Positions 32,215-41,157 are shown, counted from the first letter of the stretch. The stretch is 64,000 bases of DNA from Vampirovibrionales bacterium (GCA_016712355.1 JADJRF010000005.1:1240001-1304000); one strand, 5' to 3'. Translations and numbers: made by a program. The notes: generated from the sequence alone by a model not told the origin.

Positions 32215-32843
32215 TCCAGCTTGTTCTCCGTTCCTTGCAGCAATCGGCGGATGTTTTGCCGGTGCTTCCAGCCGACATACAGGCTAGAAGCCAGCGCATA
32301 TAAACTATAGGGCTGCGGCGCGCCAAAGGCAATCATCATCAGCGGGGCGGCGACGGCGGCGGCGAGCGAGCCGATCGAGACGGTTCGCGTCAGGCGGGTC
32401 ACGCCGTAGGCCAGCGCGGCGGCAATCAGCGCGGCGCGCCAATCGAGCGCCGCCAAGGTGCCCAGGCCGCTGGCGGCGGACTTACCGCCGGTAAAATTGA
32501 GAAAAAGAGAGCGGCTATGCCCCACGATCACGGCGAAGGCGACGAGCGCATGCAGCCAGTATTGAGTCGGAAACAGGGCCTGCGCCGCCAGCGTCGGCAA
32601 CAGACCTTTCAGAAGGTCGATCACCAGCGCCACGCGCGCCCAGCTCGATCCGGCCAGCCGACGGACGTTGGTCGCGCCGGTGCCGCCGCTGCCATGACGG
32701 CGGATATCTTCGCCAGTGCGCCATTTGACGATTAAATAACCTGTCGGAAACGAGCCGATGACGTAGGCCAAGCCAACCGCCAGCGCGGGGAGCAGCCAGG
32801 CGGCGGAAATAAGCGACGAGGAGGCGGGCGCAACGGCAGGCAT
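32211..32843 (-). CDS. plsY: Glycerol-3-phosphate acyltransferase PlsY
   Basis: Transfers an acyl group from acyl phosphate to glycerol 3-phosphate in the cytoplasmic membrane. 210 residues with about five membrane helices. The three family motifs are present: RRHGSGGTGATNVRR, GHSRSLFLNFTGGKSAA and KHRQNIRRLLQGTE. The N-terminus has a slightly long Ala/Ser-rich start before YVIGSFPTGYLIVK. It is the middle gene of der-plsY-gpsA; 79 bp separate it from der and 4 bp overlap with gpsA. Confidence 0.95.
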   Translation of the reverse strand: MPAVAPASSSLISAAWLLPALAVGLAYVIGSFPTGYLIVKWRTGEDIRRHGSGGTGATNVRRLAGSSWARVALVIDLLKGLLPTLAAQALFPTQYWLHALVAFAVIVGHSRSLFLNFTGGKSAASGLGTLAALDWRAALIAAALAYGVTRLTRTVSIGSLAAAVAAPLMMIAFGAPQPYSLYALASSLYVGWKHRQNIRRLLQGTENKLD

Positions 32844-32922
32844 CGGAAACGATGGGGCTCCATCAAACAGAAAATTAAAGGCGGCGTCTTGGAAAGTAAG
32901 TCGCGGATGAAGACTCGGCCCG

Positions 32923-34293
32923 TTAGCGCCGGCTTTCCCGCGTGCGAACAGCCAGACGGACCGGCGAGCCCGTAAAATCGAAACTCTCTCGTAGCTTTTT
33001 TTCCAAGTAGCGCCGGTAATCGTCCTTCATGAGTTTAGCATCATTGGCGAACAGAATAAACGTCGGCGGGTCTACTTCTCCCTGCGTGGCGTACAGGATA
33101 TTAAGGCCGCGATTTTTAATCACCGGCGGCGGATGCAGGCTGACGGCTTCGGCGATTACCTGATTCACCAGGTGGGTGCGAATGCGGCGGCGCGCGTTGG
33201 CGTAAGCCGTTTCCACCGCGTCCAGAATTCGTTCGATGCGCTGGCCGGTTTTGGCGCTGACGAAAATCATCAGGGCGAAATCTCCGTGGGGCAGGTAGGA
33301 GAGCAGTTCCTTGCGGTAGGTTTCGTGGCTGTTGGGCTTTTTATTGCTGACGCAATCCCATTTATTGACGACAATCACCAGCGGACGACCTGCCTTGTTG
33401 CTGGTTTCCACCAGGCGCTTGTCCTGATCCGTCACGCCGGTTTCGGCATCCAGAATCAGCGCGGTCACATCGGCTTCGCGGATGGCGCGAATGGCCCGGT
33501 CAACAGAAAACATCTCAATGCCATAAGGCACCTTGGATTTTTTGCGGATCCCGGCGGTGTCCACCGCCACAAAGCGGGTCTGGGCGCCGTCGGCGCGCGT
33601 ACGGGTAAACGACGCTTCCACTGCATCGCGCGTGGTGCCCGAGACTTCGCTGACAATCGCGCGCTCTTGTCCACTAAGGGCATTGAGCAACGAAGATTTC
33701 CCGACGTTGGGTCGGCCCACGATGGCCATGCGAATCGTCGTGTCGCTTGCCTCTCCCTCGGTGTCGGGCGAGGCGTCGGGCAGTGCGGCGCAAATAGCGT
33801 CGAGTAAGTCGCCGACGCCGCCAAAACCGTGCAAGGCCGAAACGGCAATGGGATCGCCGAGGCCCAGCGCGTAAAACTCTGCGATGTCGCCAGCTTGTTG
33901 CGGGGCGTCGATTTTGTTGACGGCGGCAATTACCGGTTTTTTGAGGCGACGCAAGTCGTTGGCGATGGCTTGATCGATGGGCGTCATCCCGCTGCGGCCG
34001 TCCAGCAGCAAGACGATGACGTCGGCTTCGGCTTGCGCAATAGCTGCCTGTTCGTTGATGCGTTCGGCGAATGGCTCGTCGGGCCTTGCGTCGGTGAATC
34101 CGCCGGTGTCGATGACGGTGAAGTCGCGCCCGGTCCAGTCCACGTCAAAATAAGCGCGATCGCGCGTGACGCCTGGCTGGTCGTCGACGATGGCTTTGCG
34201 CGCGCCGACCAGGCGGTTAATCAGGGTGGATTTGCCGACATTGGGCCGCCCGACAATGGCGACAAGGGGTTTAATGCGGTCAGAGGCGGTCAT
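32923..34293 (-). CDS. der: Ribosome-assembly GTPase Der (EngA)
   Basis: 456 residues from the ATG at 34293. Two tandem GTPase domains: the first with VGRPNVGKSTLINRL, DTGGF and NKID; the second with VGRPNVGKSSLLNAL, VDTAGIRKKSKV and VNKWD. A C-terminal KH-like domain ends with FDFTGSPVRLAVRTR, typical of the family. Der acts in 50S subunit assembly. The chosen ATG has no strong ribosome binding site; an in-frame start 19 codons upstream would extend past the usual N-terminus. It is divergent from the BtpA-like gene, with 107 bp between starts. Confidence 0.95.
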   Translation of the reverse strand: MTASDRIKPLVAIVGRPNVGKSTLINRLVGARKAIVDDQPGVTRDRAYFDVDWTGRDFTVIDTGGFTDARPDEPFAERINEQAAIAQAEADVIVLLLDGRSGMTPIDQAIANDLRRLKKPVIAAVNKIDAPQQAGDIAEFYALGLGDPIAVSALHGFGGVGDLLDAICAALPDASPDTEGEASDTTIRMAIVGRPNVGKSSLLNALSGQERAIVSEVSGTTRDAVEASFTRTRADGAQTRFVAVDTAGIRKKSKVPYGIEMFSVDRAIRAIREADVTALILDAETGVTDQDKRLVETSNKAGRPLVIVVNKWDCVSNKKPNSHETYRKELLSYLPHGDFALMIFVSAKTGQRIERILDAVETAYANARRRIRTHLVNQVIAEAVSLHPPPVIKNRGLNILYATQGEVDPPTFILFANDAKLMKDDYRRYLEKKLRESFDFTGSPVRLAVRTRESRR

Positions 34294-34400
34294 GCAAGGC
34301 TCAGCAGTTGGGGCGTCTGGACAATCTGGACGTAAGGAGCGGGCTCTCAAAACGAGTCGACGCTTTGTCGCGCAGAACGACTGGCGTAGAATGTAGCGCT

Positions 34401-35360
34401 ATGGTAGCCCAAATCCTTTCCAAACCCAAGCCGGCGGTTGGCGTGGTGTCGCTCGACCGCCTGCCGGGCGCTGGCGGTTGGGATGGCAATCTGGGTCGCC
34501 TGATCACCCGCGCCGAACAGGAGGCGCTTGCTTTGGCCAGCGCGGGCGTCGACGCCCTGCTGCTGGAAAACGCCCAAGATGCCTATGGCGTAACGCGCGA
34601 TCGCGCCGAACGCCTGGATCCTGCTGCCGTTTCGGCCATGACGCGCATTGCCGAGCGGCTGCGTCAACTCACCGGCTGCCCGCTGGGCATCCGCGCGCTG
34701 CCTAACGATCCGCTCAGCGCCTTGGCTATCGCTCTAACTGTTGACGCCGCCTTTATCTGCGCCCCGGTGCTGATTGGCGCCCGCATTACCGAAAGCGGCA
34801 TGAGCGCCGGCGCTCTGCATGCCCTGCGCGAGTATCGCCAGCGACTGCTCGGGGCGGAATCCATCGCCATTGTCGCCGACGTGACCATGAATCATGTCGT
34901 CCCCACGGCGCAACGCATGGCTCCCTGGCGGGCTCCGCGCGCTTATCTGGAGCAGGCCGCGCTGGCCACTGCCCGCGCTGGACTGGCCGATGCGCTGCTC
35001 TTACAAGATCTGGAGTGCGCCCCAGAAGATATCGACGCTTTGCGCCAGACGCTTTCTGAAGCCGGATTCGCCCCCGCCTTATGGCTGACGCTCAACGAGC
35101 CGCAAATGGGCGATTGTCAGCGTGAGCCAGACGTCGCCGCCCGATTGTTGGCCAGCGTGGACGGACTGGTTTTGGCGCGCGAAGGGCTGCAAAAACAGGG
35201 CGCGTCTGAACCGATCCCCGTAAGCGGTCTTGCGTGCGCAGAACGGCAAGCGCCTGCTGTGGATCCATTTCGCGCCGAATCGCTGGCCCAAGCCTTGCAT
35301 GCCGCCCGTACGCGCGTCTGTGCGGCGAGCGATCGCTCAGAAGCCTCCGCGCTGCCGTAA
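34401..35360 (+). CDS. BtpA/SgcQ-family TIM-barrel protein
   Basis: 319 residues. Conserved family blocks in order: GVVSLDRLPGAGGW (normally GMVHLxPLPGSP), AEQEALALASAGVDALLLENAQDA, AAVSAMTRIAERLRQLTGCPLGIRALPNDPLSALAIALTV, IGARITESGMSAGALHALREYRQRLLGAESIAIVADVTMNHV. In cyanobacteria BtpA stabilises photosystem I; elsewhere the family includes SgcQ and proteins of unknown enzymatic role. No photosynthesis genes are nearby. The characteristic His of MVHL is Ser here and the lysine of KH motifs is Asn (MNHV), so a standard active site may be altered. It is monocistronic, divergent from der. Confidence 0.8.
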   Translation: MVAQILSKPKPAVGVVSLDRLPGAGGWDGNLGRLITRAEQEALALASAGVDALLLENAQDAYGVTRDRAERLDPAAVSAMTRIAERLRQLTGCPLGIRALPNDPLSALAIALTVDAAFICAPVLIGARITESGMSAGALHALREYRQRLLGAESIAIVADVTMNHVVPTAQRMAPWRAPRAYLEQAALATARAGLADALLLQDLECAPEDIDALRQTLSEAGFAPALWLTLNEPQMGDCQREPDVAARLLASVDGLVLAREGLQKQGASEPIPVSGLACAERQAPAVDPFRAESLAQALHAARTRVCAASDRSEASALP

Positions 35361-35383
35361 AGGCGTCTTTTATTCTCTATTAA

Positions 35384-35416
35384 AAACGCCCCCGGTCAGC
35401 GTGAACGGGAGCGTTT
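35384..35416 (-). terminator. Rho-independent terminator between convergent genes
   Basis: Stem AAACGCCCCCG / CGGGAGCGTTT with one mismatch. On the minus strand the right arm is followed by a T-run, so it ends the small membrane-protein gene; on the plus strand it lies just after the BtpA-like gene. Confidence 0.75.
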
Positions 35417-35438
35417 CAGGTTAAGGGCGGCTGGACGC

Positions 35439-35588
35439 TTAGACGGGTCGGCGGCCTTGAATAACGCGGATCAGCACCACGACGACGGCGACCACCAGCA
35501 AGAGGTGCACCAGGCCGCCGAGGGTGTACGACGACACCATCCCCAACAGCCATAAAATCAGTAGTACAACAGCAATGGTCCACAACAT
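35439..35588 (-). CDS. Small hydrophobic protein of the lmo0937 type
   Basis: 49 residues, preceded by a near-consensus GGAGGAG ribosome binding site. It reads MLWTIAVVLLILWLLGMVSS, a short polar turn with YTLGGLVH, then LLLVVAVVVVLIRVIQG and a basic end. This is the typical two-helix hairpin of the widespread lmo0937/YqaE-like small membrane proteins, often induced by stress and poorly characterised. A promoter (35621-35650) and a terminator (35384-35416) bracket it, so it is an independent short transcript. Confidence 0.88.
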   Translation of the reverse strand: MLWTIAVVLLILWLLGMVSSYTLGGLVHLLLVVAVVVVLIRVIQGRRPV

Positions 35589-35981
35589 AACGCATCTCCT
35601 CCTGTTTCAAATTTGGACGATTTATAAGTGGGAATTAAATAAGATGTCAGTAATCGGATGCTAACTGGACAGTGGTCGATTTTAATAAGAATAGAGATGG
35701 TACCATCCTGCTGGCGGCTTGTACAGAAAGAGAAGTCTTTTTGATGGCTTTCGTCTATCTCAAAGGGCTCAGAAATCACGCATTACGGGCGTATGAGCTG
35801 TGAGGACGCTTATTACGGTTTTGTGACACATCTGACGATGAGCCTGAGGGCCTTATCTTGGGGCCAGAACGCCTGCTCCTCGATGGTTCTGTCTCGCGAG
35901 GGGAGGCAATTGCGGGGCGTCCTGCGTTTTGCTCTCTATAGCTTCTTTTAGACTCTCGCTTCTTTCAAGGAGATTGGGTTG
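35589..35981. other. Intergenic region between two divergent genes
   Basis: 393 bp, AT-rich near the small membrane-protein gene. It holds that gene's promoter and presumably the promoter of the gene at 35982, whose AAGGAG site is at 35968-35973. Nothing else is recognised. Confidence 0.5.
35621..35650 (-). promoter_or_regulatory. Promoter of the small hydrophobic-protein gene
   Basis: Minus strand: CTGACA (35650-35645), 18-bp spacer, TATAAA (35626-35621). This places the transcript start about 25 bp before the start codon, just ahead of the GGAGGAG site. Confidence 0.6.
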
Positions 35982-36815
35982 ATGACGCTTTTGATGGTCC
36001 CGCCTTCCGGTATTGTCCGTGTGGCGCGCTTTGGTCATAACGATGCTGAGCCGGAGACAACTACCGCGCGCACAACATCTGCCCGTAAGGCGTGCTCGCC
36101 GCCTGAGCCGGTTGAAGCCGGGTGGTTCCAGCGGGCGGTGGTTCAGCCGGTAATTCGCCTGGCGCAAACCCTGCTGCGTTTTGTAAAAAACGGTTTTGCA
36201 GCGCTGTCCAGTCAGTTTGGCGGCGGGGTGGAGCACTCCATGTCCTCGTGGAATGATCGCTTTAACGTCCGCATGCGTCATGTGGATGAGACGCTGGCGC
36301 GTATGGAGCGGGAATCGCGTGTGCTGGCGGCGGCGCAGAAGCTCCACGTGCCGTTGTTGAATAGTTATCACCCCCCTGTACTGCTGCAAAAAGACGATTT
36401 GACTGCTATTATCGCCGATGAGCTTGCGCCGCGGCTCGAAACGGCGTCGGGGGATCTGAGTTCGCAAGGGCCGCCTTTTCGAGAGCGCGTCATGCAGGGC
36501 GTGAGCGACGCCTTGCGCGCTATTGCCGAAAAAGAAGCCTATGATCCCGTCGCCGAAGCGCCAGAGGCGATTACTGTCTCACCACAGGCGCCGTCGGGCA
36601 ATGTTGGGCTGTATGCGCGTCGGCGCGCCTTGCAGTTGCTGAACGAAGACAATCCGCATTTGATAGAACGCTATCTCCAACGGGTGGTAAAGCCCATGTA
36701 TGAGGTACAGATATCGTTGCCCGGCGTGAGCGCCGACGCTCGCAAGGGCTACGATCGCGCCTACAAAGAGTTATGCGCATTTTATCTGGACGGTGATCCT
36801 TCCCCCCAGACGTAA
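35982..36815 (+). CDS. Hypothetical protein
   Basis: 277 residues, not recognised. The ATG at 35982 has AAGGAG 8-9 bp upstream. The N-terminal 45 residues are Thr/Ala/Pro-rich. A basic amphipathic stretch follows (VIRLAQTLLRFVKNGFAALSSQF), then a helical, possibly coiled-coil section (RMRHVDETLARMERESRVLAAAQKL) and another helical domain near the C-terminus (ARRRALQLLNEDNPHLIERYLQRVV). No signal peptide or clear membrane segment. It stands alone, convergent with the UbiX-like gene. Confidence 0.7.
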   Translation: MTLLMVPPSGIVRVARFGHNDAEPETTTARTTSARKACSPPEPVEAGWFQRAVVQPVIRLAQTLLRFVKNGFAALSSQFGGGVEHSMSSWNDRFNVRMRHVDETLARMERESRVLAAAQKLHVPLLNSYHPPVLLQKDDLTAIIADELAPRLETASGDLSSQGPPFRERVMQGVSDALRAIAEKEAYDPVAEAPEAITVSPQAPSGNVGLYARRRALQLLNEDNPHLIERYLQRVVKPMYEVQISLPGVSADARKGYDRAYKELCAFYLDGDPSPQT

Positions 36816-36850
36816 GTAAGCGCGTCTGGAAGCTGCCTCAGGAACCTGAC

Positions 36851-37540
36851 CTAGGAGAAGGGGAGATCGGGCGCGCCGCTGCTGCTCGCTTCGCCCCATC
36901 GCGTGTGCAAGGCGTGCCCTATGCCCAGAAGATCCAGCGCTTTGCCGACCACGGCGCGAATCTGGCCTTCCAGCGAGTGGAATTCGGGCAGGTAAAACGA
37001 TAGCATTGGCGGAACCACCACGGCGCCCGCCTCGCAGAGGGTCGTCATATTGCGCAGGTGAATTAGATTCAGGGGGCTTTCGCGCGGCAATAGAATCAGG
37101 GGGCGGCGCTCCTTGAGCGTGACGTCGGCGGCGCGCGCAATGAGGTTGTCGCCGATGCCTGCCGCAATTCGCCCCAGCGTCCCCATCGAACAGGGCGCGA
37201 TGGCCATGCCGCGCGTGCGATGCGTACCGCTGGCAGCAGGCGCATCCAGGCGATGGTTCTCATACAAACGTAAGCGGGCGGCTTGTGGCGCGCTCAGTTT
37301 GAGGAAGTCCGCAATGCGCTGAATCTTCTCGGCTTCTTTGCCGCTGAGGCGGAATGCCAGCTCGTCCGCGATTACCTGACGGGATTTTTCGCTCAAAATC
37401 AATTCGACTGCGCAGCCAGCCGCCAGAAGCTCGCGTACCAGACGAAACCCCAGGATGCTGCCGGAGGCCCCGGTGACGCCCACCACCACCGGATGCGGCG
37501 AGGCGGCTGGGAGTTCCTCAGAAGCAAGCGCGTCAGCCAT
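36851..37540 (-). CDS. ubiX: UbiX-like flavin prenyltransferase
   Basis: 229 residues from the ATG at 37540. Such enzymes attach a dimethylallyl group to FMN, producing the prenylated flavin used by UbiD decarboxylases. Motifs: VVVGVTGASGSILGFRLVREL (FMN site), ILSEKSRQVI, AIAPCSMGTLGRIAAGIGDNLIARAADVTLKERRPLILLPRESPLNLIHLRNM, and GAVVVPPMLSFY. No ubiD partner is in the window. The start lies just after the TAG stop of the upstream secreted-protein gene, within its ribosome-binding distance, so the two form a coupled pair. Confidence 0.92.
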   Translation of the reverse strand: MADALASEELPAASPHPVVVGVTGASGSILGFRLVRELLAAGCAVELILSEKSRQVIADELAFRLSGKEAEKIQRIADFLKLSAPQAARLRLYENHRLDAPAASGTHRTRGMAIAPCSMGTLGRIAAGIGDNLIARAADVTLKERRPLILLPRESPLNLIHLRNMTTLCEAGAVVVPPMLSFYLPEFHSLEGQIRAVVGKALDLLGIGHALHTRWGEASSSGAPDLPFS

Positions 37541-37545
37541 CAAGC

Positions 37546-38043
37546 CTACTCGGGCTTAATCGATTCAAGAGCGCTCACAACGCCGGAAAGCGCCTGATAG
37601 CGTCCACGCGCGATATCCATTTGAAGCAGGCGCGCCGTGGCGGCATTGACGCCGGCTGCGCGTAAAAATGCTTGTGCGCGCCGTTGTGCGGCTTGCTTCG
37701 AACCGAGTTGCGCGTGCGCCGCTGCATACGAGAGGCCTGCCTCATTCAGAATCCCTTGCGTCACCGAGCCGTCGTTGGGGGGGGCGGCGTTTGACGCCTG
37801 AACGGGAAATACCCCGGCCGGTTCAGGCGGGGGCGGCGTTAGCGGGCTGGTCATGTTTATCAGGGCGGCCTGTGCGGAAGCGGCGCCTTGTTGAGACGAA
37901 GACGCAAGGCTCAGAAACGCCGGGCTGTTGGCGGAGGAGGTTCCACAGAGCGCCAGGCCCACGCCCACGCTCAGGCAGGCGGCCAGCCACAGGTTGCGAA
38001 ACCCATGAGCGTTTATCGTGGTGAATTCCGTTGATTTCATCAT
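37546..38043 (-). CDS. Secreted hypothetical protein upstream of ubiX
   Basis: 165 residues from the ATG at 38043, with GGGGA about 8 bp upstream. A signal peptide is evident (basic start, LWLAACLSVGVGLALCG, likely cleavage after SSA). The mature protein has a Pro-rich middle (LTPPPPEPAGVFP) and a helical Ala-rich C-terminal part (SYAAAHAQLGSKQAAQRRAQAFLRAAGV). No domain recognised. Located in an operon with ubiX, with no obvious functional link. Confidence 0.65.
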   Translation of the reverse strand: MMKSTEFTTINAHGFRNLWLAACLSVGVGLALCGTSSANSPAFLSLASSSQQGAASAQAALINMTSPLTPPPPEPAGVFPVQASNAAPPNDGSVTQGILNEAGLSYAAAHAQLGSKQAAQRRAQAFLRAAGVNAATARLLQMDIARGRYQALSGVVSALESIKPE

Positions 38044-38532
38044 GATAAAAATTCCCCGGCTTGCCAACAACGCCATCTATTGGGGAGTATAGCGCCTTTG
38101 CGCGGGCGCGTCGCTCATCTCATGATCAATCTTCGAATTAATCTTTGAATCAATCTTTTAGGGACGCAATCGCGTCGCGCCCTCCTCCGAAAGATGGACA
38201 TGGGGGTGGAGACCGGCGGCGAGAAATGATTTTGGGGGCTGGTATGTAACGATTTTGTAATGAGCATCGACGCGTTTTGTCCTTCAGGCGACGGATCGTA
38301 AGGGCCGTAACTCCTGCGAATGCGGGATTCCGTGGCGGGGTCCAGGGGAGGCGTCTGGGTCTGATTTTCAGGCGGTGAAAGGCGTTGGGGTGGAATAGAC
38401 CCATGGGTCTCCTGCGAATGATTGATGAATGCCTCCGCAAAGCGCTCTATTCTTGGAATACGGGGACAAGGGCGTCTTTTGATGTAGCCGCCCCGGGGTG
38501 ATGGGCTAACTCGTAAGGCAAGAGGCGTGATG
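38044..38532. other. Divergent intergenic region with a short tandem repeat
   Basis: 489 bp with no supported gene. A 12-bp tandem repeat lies at 38128-38161. The rest is GC-rich, with no promoter I can place confidently. Confidence 0.4.
38128..38161. repeat. Almost three copies of a 12-bp AT-rich repeat
   Basis: AATCTTCGAATT, AATCTTTGAATC and the partial AATCTTTTAG follow one another without gaps. They are upstream of the divergent genes at 38043 (minus) and 38533 (plus) and could be clustered binding sites. Confidence 0.6.
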
Positions 38533-40095
38533 ATGGTGATGGGCGTGATAATGATTCAGCGGCAATGGGGAAGCGTTCAAACCCGCACGGCGCATCGCGC
38601 GCTGACGTTTCTGGCGGCAGTTCTCGTGGTGACGGGGGCTTTGTCGGCGCATGGCGAGACGACCGGGCTGCGACGCATCGCGTTTACCAGCGGCGTCGGC
38701 GTTACGGGGATTGATATTCATTCCGGCGCGATGCTGCCGACGAGGACGATCCAGGAATCGGACGATAAGATTATTGTGGAAATCGACGGCGTGAACGCCA
38801 ATGACCCGGTGCAGACCGATTTTTCGCGCGCGCGCAACGTCAGCAATGTGATTTTTCAGCCGCAAAGCGCCCAACGCTTGCGCGTGATTATTCGTGGCGC
38901 GAATCTGGGTAAGGCCCAGACCCGATTTCTCAGCGATCCACCCGAACGCGCGTCAATGGCTGCGCCCGTTCAGCCGCTGACGCAAGCGGCGTCTGTCTCA
39001 ACGATTCCAGCTTCGTCTGCCGTGATCGCCGCCAATGCGTCCTCTCAGGAAGCGCAAACGTTATTGTCTCTCGATACCCCGATGACTCAGACGCCAGCGC
39101 AACCGTCCGCCGCCATGGAAACGGCTGCGGTGAATGCGCCTTTTCAAACGGCTGAGCCTGCGCCAGCGGCGATGCCTCAGGCGGCTGATCCGATTGCTGG
39201 CTGGGGCGATCCCGCCTCCTGGGCGCGCGGCGTGGCCAGCGGCGAATGGACGCCGATTCTCATTAAAGGCATCATTATCCTTGGCTTGCTGGCTGGCTTT
39301 GCGCTGTTTATTCGTCAAAAAATCCTTAACAACGCCTTGCCTGTGGCGGAAGCCCCGCGCGATCGGCGTGCGCGTCGCGACGTCTCATCCGACGACGACG
39401 ATGCGAGCGGGCAAGACGATCCGCAACGCGATCCGGGGCGTCCGTCGTTGTTCTCTCCTAATCGCCACCCTAAAAAAGCCAATGCCTGGGCCACTCGACC
39501 CGAATCGCGCGCGGCGCAGGAGATGCCTATTGGCCTGAGCGGTATGCGGCCACGCGCCTCTGCGTCACAACCCGCCGCCATGCCCCCTGCCTCCGACTTC
39601 AGTCGCCCGGAGGCGCGCTTCGATAATCGTCCTGATACCCGCCCGGGTTTGGATTCGCAAGTGCAGGCAAGCGCTACGACCTCGCGCGTGGCTCCGCCTC
39701 CCGGCCGTCAAGCGATTCATCAGTACAAACGGCAGCAAGGAGGCCCCGCCGCCGGAAAACCCGCCGCCGCTTCGCGCAATCAAAATCCAGTGGCGCCGCC
39801 GCTGAGGAAGCCTGCAGCCTCGTCTGCGGCGTTGAACCCGAATGCGCGTCGCGATAACGTGAAGGCCCCGCCAGCGCCTGAAGCGCGCTCGAATGCGCGA
39901 CCCGGCGTCCGCCCGCAGGCCATGGCCGGTCGTCCGCCGCAGCTTCAGACGAGGCCAAACGCCCGCAACATGGGCAGCGAGACGATTCCTGAAAATACGC
40001 AGGTGCTGGAATTTCTCAAGAACGTTGCCGACTTGATGGAAAAGAACGGCGAAGGCGAAAAAGCTCGCCGTATTCAGAAAAATCTGCGCCCATAA
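38533..40095 (+). CDS. AMIN-like envelope protein with one membrane anchor and disordered tail
   Basis: About 520 residues; several Met codons cluster at the start and 38533 is chosen from its spacing to AGAGG. A first hydrophobic segment near residue 25 (ALTFLAAVLVVTGALSAHG) looks like a signal peptide. Residues ~45-135 form a beta-rich domain resembling AMIN (IIVEIDGVNAND ... VSNVIFQPQSAQRLRVIIRGANLG), a fold found in periplasmic cell-wall-targeting proteins. A Pro/Ala/Thr linker, a second membrane helix (about 241-260) and a ~230-residue basic disordered region follow, ending in a short helix (TQVLEFLKNVADLMEKNGEGEKARRI). Topology resembles FliO-like proteins, but assignment is not secure. 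Confidence 0.65.
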   Translation: MVMGVIMIQRQWGSVQTRTAHRALTFLAAVLVVTGALSAHGETTGLRRIAFTSGVGVTGIDIHSGAMLPTRTIQESDDKIIVEIDGVNANDPVQTDFSRARNVSNVIFQPQSAQRLRVIIRGANLGKAQTRFLSDPPERASMAAPVQPLTQAASVSTIPASSAVIAANASSQEAQTLLSLDTPMTQTPAQPSAAMETAAVNAPFQTAEPAPAAMPQAADPIAGWGDPASWARGVASGEWTPILIKGIIILGLLAGFALFIRQKILNNALPVAEAPRDRRARRDVSSDDDDASGQDDPQRDPGRPSLFSPNRHPKKANAWATRPESRAAQEMPIGLSGMRPRASASQPAAMPPASDFSRPEARFDNRPDTRPGLDSQVQASATTSRVAPPPGRQAIHQYKRQQGGPAAGKPAAASRNQNPVAPPLRKPAASSAALNPNARRDNVKAPPAPEARSNARPGVRPQAMAGRPPQLQTRPNARNMGSETIPENTQVLEFLKNVADLMEKNGEGEKARRIQKNLRP

Positions 40096-40119
40096 GCGAG
40101 GCGTTTTCCCACTATTGAG

Positions 40120-40151
40120 AAAGCCCCGTCTCTGAAGAAACGGGGCTTTTT
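40120..40151 (+). terminator. Rho-independent terminator
   Basis: AAAGCCCCGT / ACGGGGCTTT stem with a 10-base loop and five T, 25 bp after the 38533-40095 gene. It is bordered by the convergent lysin gene and the A-rich left side allows use in both directions. Confidence 0.85.
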
Positions 40152-40167
40152 GTATGGATGCTTGCGT

Positions 40168-41070
40168 TTAGACGAATATCGGCGCGCCGTTGGCCTGGCA
40201 GACTTGCGCTCCCTGCTGAAACGCCTGGGTGAATTGCGCCAGCCCATGGACGCCGCCATTAACGGCTTTACGCGCTGTGGCGAAATCGCCCTGAGCGAGC
40301 GCCTTTTGAATCGTCGCGGCCTTGTCCGCTAAAAATGCGGCGAGAATGCGCGCGGCGATTAGCGGATCATTGGCCAGATCCGGGTTTTGCGTCAGCGCAT
40401 CGCCCAGGCCGAGGCGCTGTGAATAGGTTTCATAGTTGCTGCGCCCGGTCAGCTGGATAAATCCGCGTCCGCGATAGCGCGCGCCGTCGCCCACGGCGCC
40501 GTTGCCCAGATCACGCCGAAAATCGTAGCGGCCGTAAGGTCGTCCGCCCGGATCGGTATTGTAGGATGACTGATATTCGCCAATAGGCGCAAATCCGGCG
40601 CTTTCGGCGCGAATGGTGGCCAACGCCGCCAGCGTCATCGTGGTCTGGGTCAGTCCGGCCTCGGCCAGCGCCTGGAGCACAGCGGGTAGATGCGCATCGA
40701 TATTGCCGCGTGGCGCATCCGGGAACATCGCCTGCGCAATGCCGCGCCAAGGACCTGTGACGGCCCCGAGTGACTCTCTGGACAAGGCTCCAGGGGAGGA
40801 AAATCCAGAATTGTTGGCGGCGGCGTCACTGGCGGCTTGATCAACTTCAAAGCCCAAGGCTGCCAGCGTGCGCGCGTCAATCTCACCAGTGGGCGGCAGA
40901 CCGCGCATTTGTTGAAACGCTGCGACGGCGCCCTGGGTATTTGGGCCAAAGTGCCCGTCCAGGGCGTCGTGATAAAAACCGAACGATTGTAGCGCTTGTT
41001 GGGCCGTGGCCACAGCGGGGCCGATGTCGCCGATGCGCATTAAGGCGCTGGCGGGAGCGTAAGGGGGCAT
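40168..41070 (-). CDS. Peptidoglycan-binding domain plus GH19-type lysin
   Basis: 300 residues. Residues ~12-75 are a PG_binding_1 domain (IGDIGPAVATAQQALQSFGFY, LDGHFGPNTQGAVAAFQ, PPTGEIDARTLAALG). After a linker, ~115-290 match the GH19 chitinase/lysozyme fold: ALATIRAESAGFAPIGEYQ carries the likely catalytic Glu, and RYRGRGFIQLTGRSNYETYSQRLG is the most conserved block. Such two-domain proteins cut peptidoglycan glycan strands; they occur as phage endolysins or as housekeeping or predatory hydrolases. No signal peptide and no phage genes nearby. A GAGG site lies 8 bp before the ATG, and a promoter is at 41158-41185. Confidence 0.88.
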   Translation of the reverse strand: MPPYAPASALMRIGDIGPAVATAQQALQSFGFYHDALDGHFGPNTQGAVAAFQQMRGLPPTGEIDARTLAALGFEVDQAASDAAANNSGFSSPGALSRESLGAVTGPWRGIAQAMFPDAPRGNIDAHLPAVLQALAEAGLTQTTMTLAALATIRAESAGFAPIGEYQSSYNTDPGGRPYGRYDFRRDLGNGAVGDGARYRGRGFIQLTGRSNYETYSQRLGLGDALTQNPDLANDPLIAARILAAFLADKAATIQKALAQGDFATARKAVNGGVHGLAQFTQAFQQGAQVCQANGAPIFV

Positions 41071-41157
41071 GTCAGAATCCTCTCTCTATCTCTAATTTTC
41101 TCTGTTGGCTTTCTCTCAAGAACAGTTTTCGGGAGTTTGCCTGCCTGTATCTCTGTC

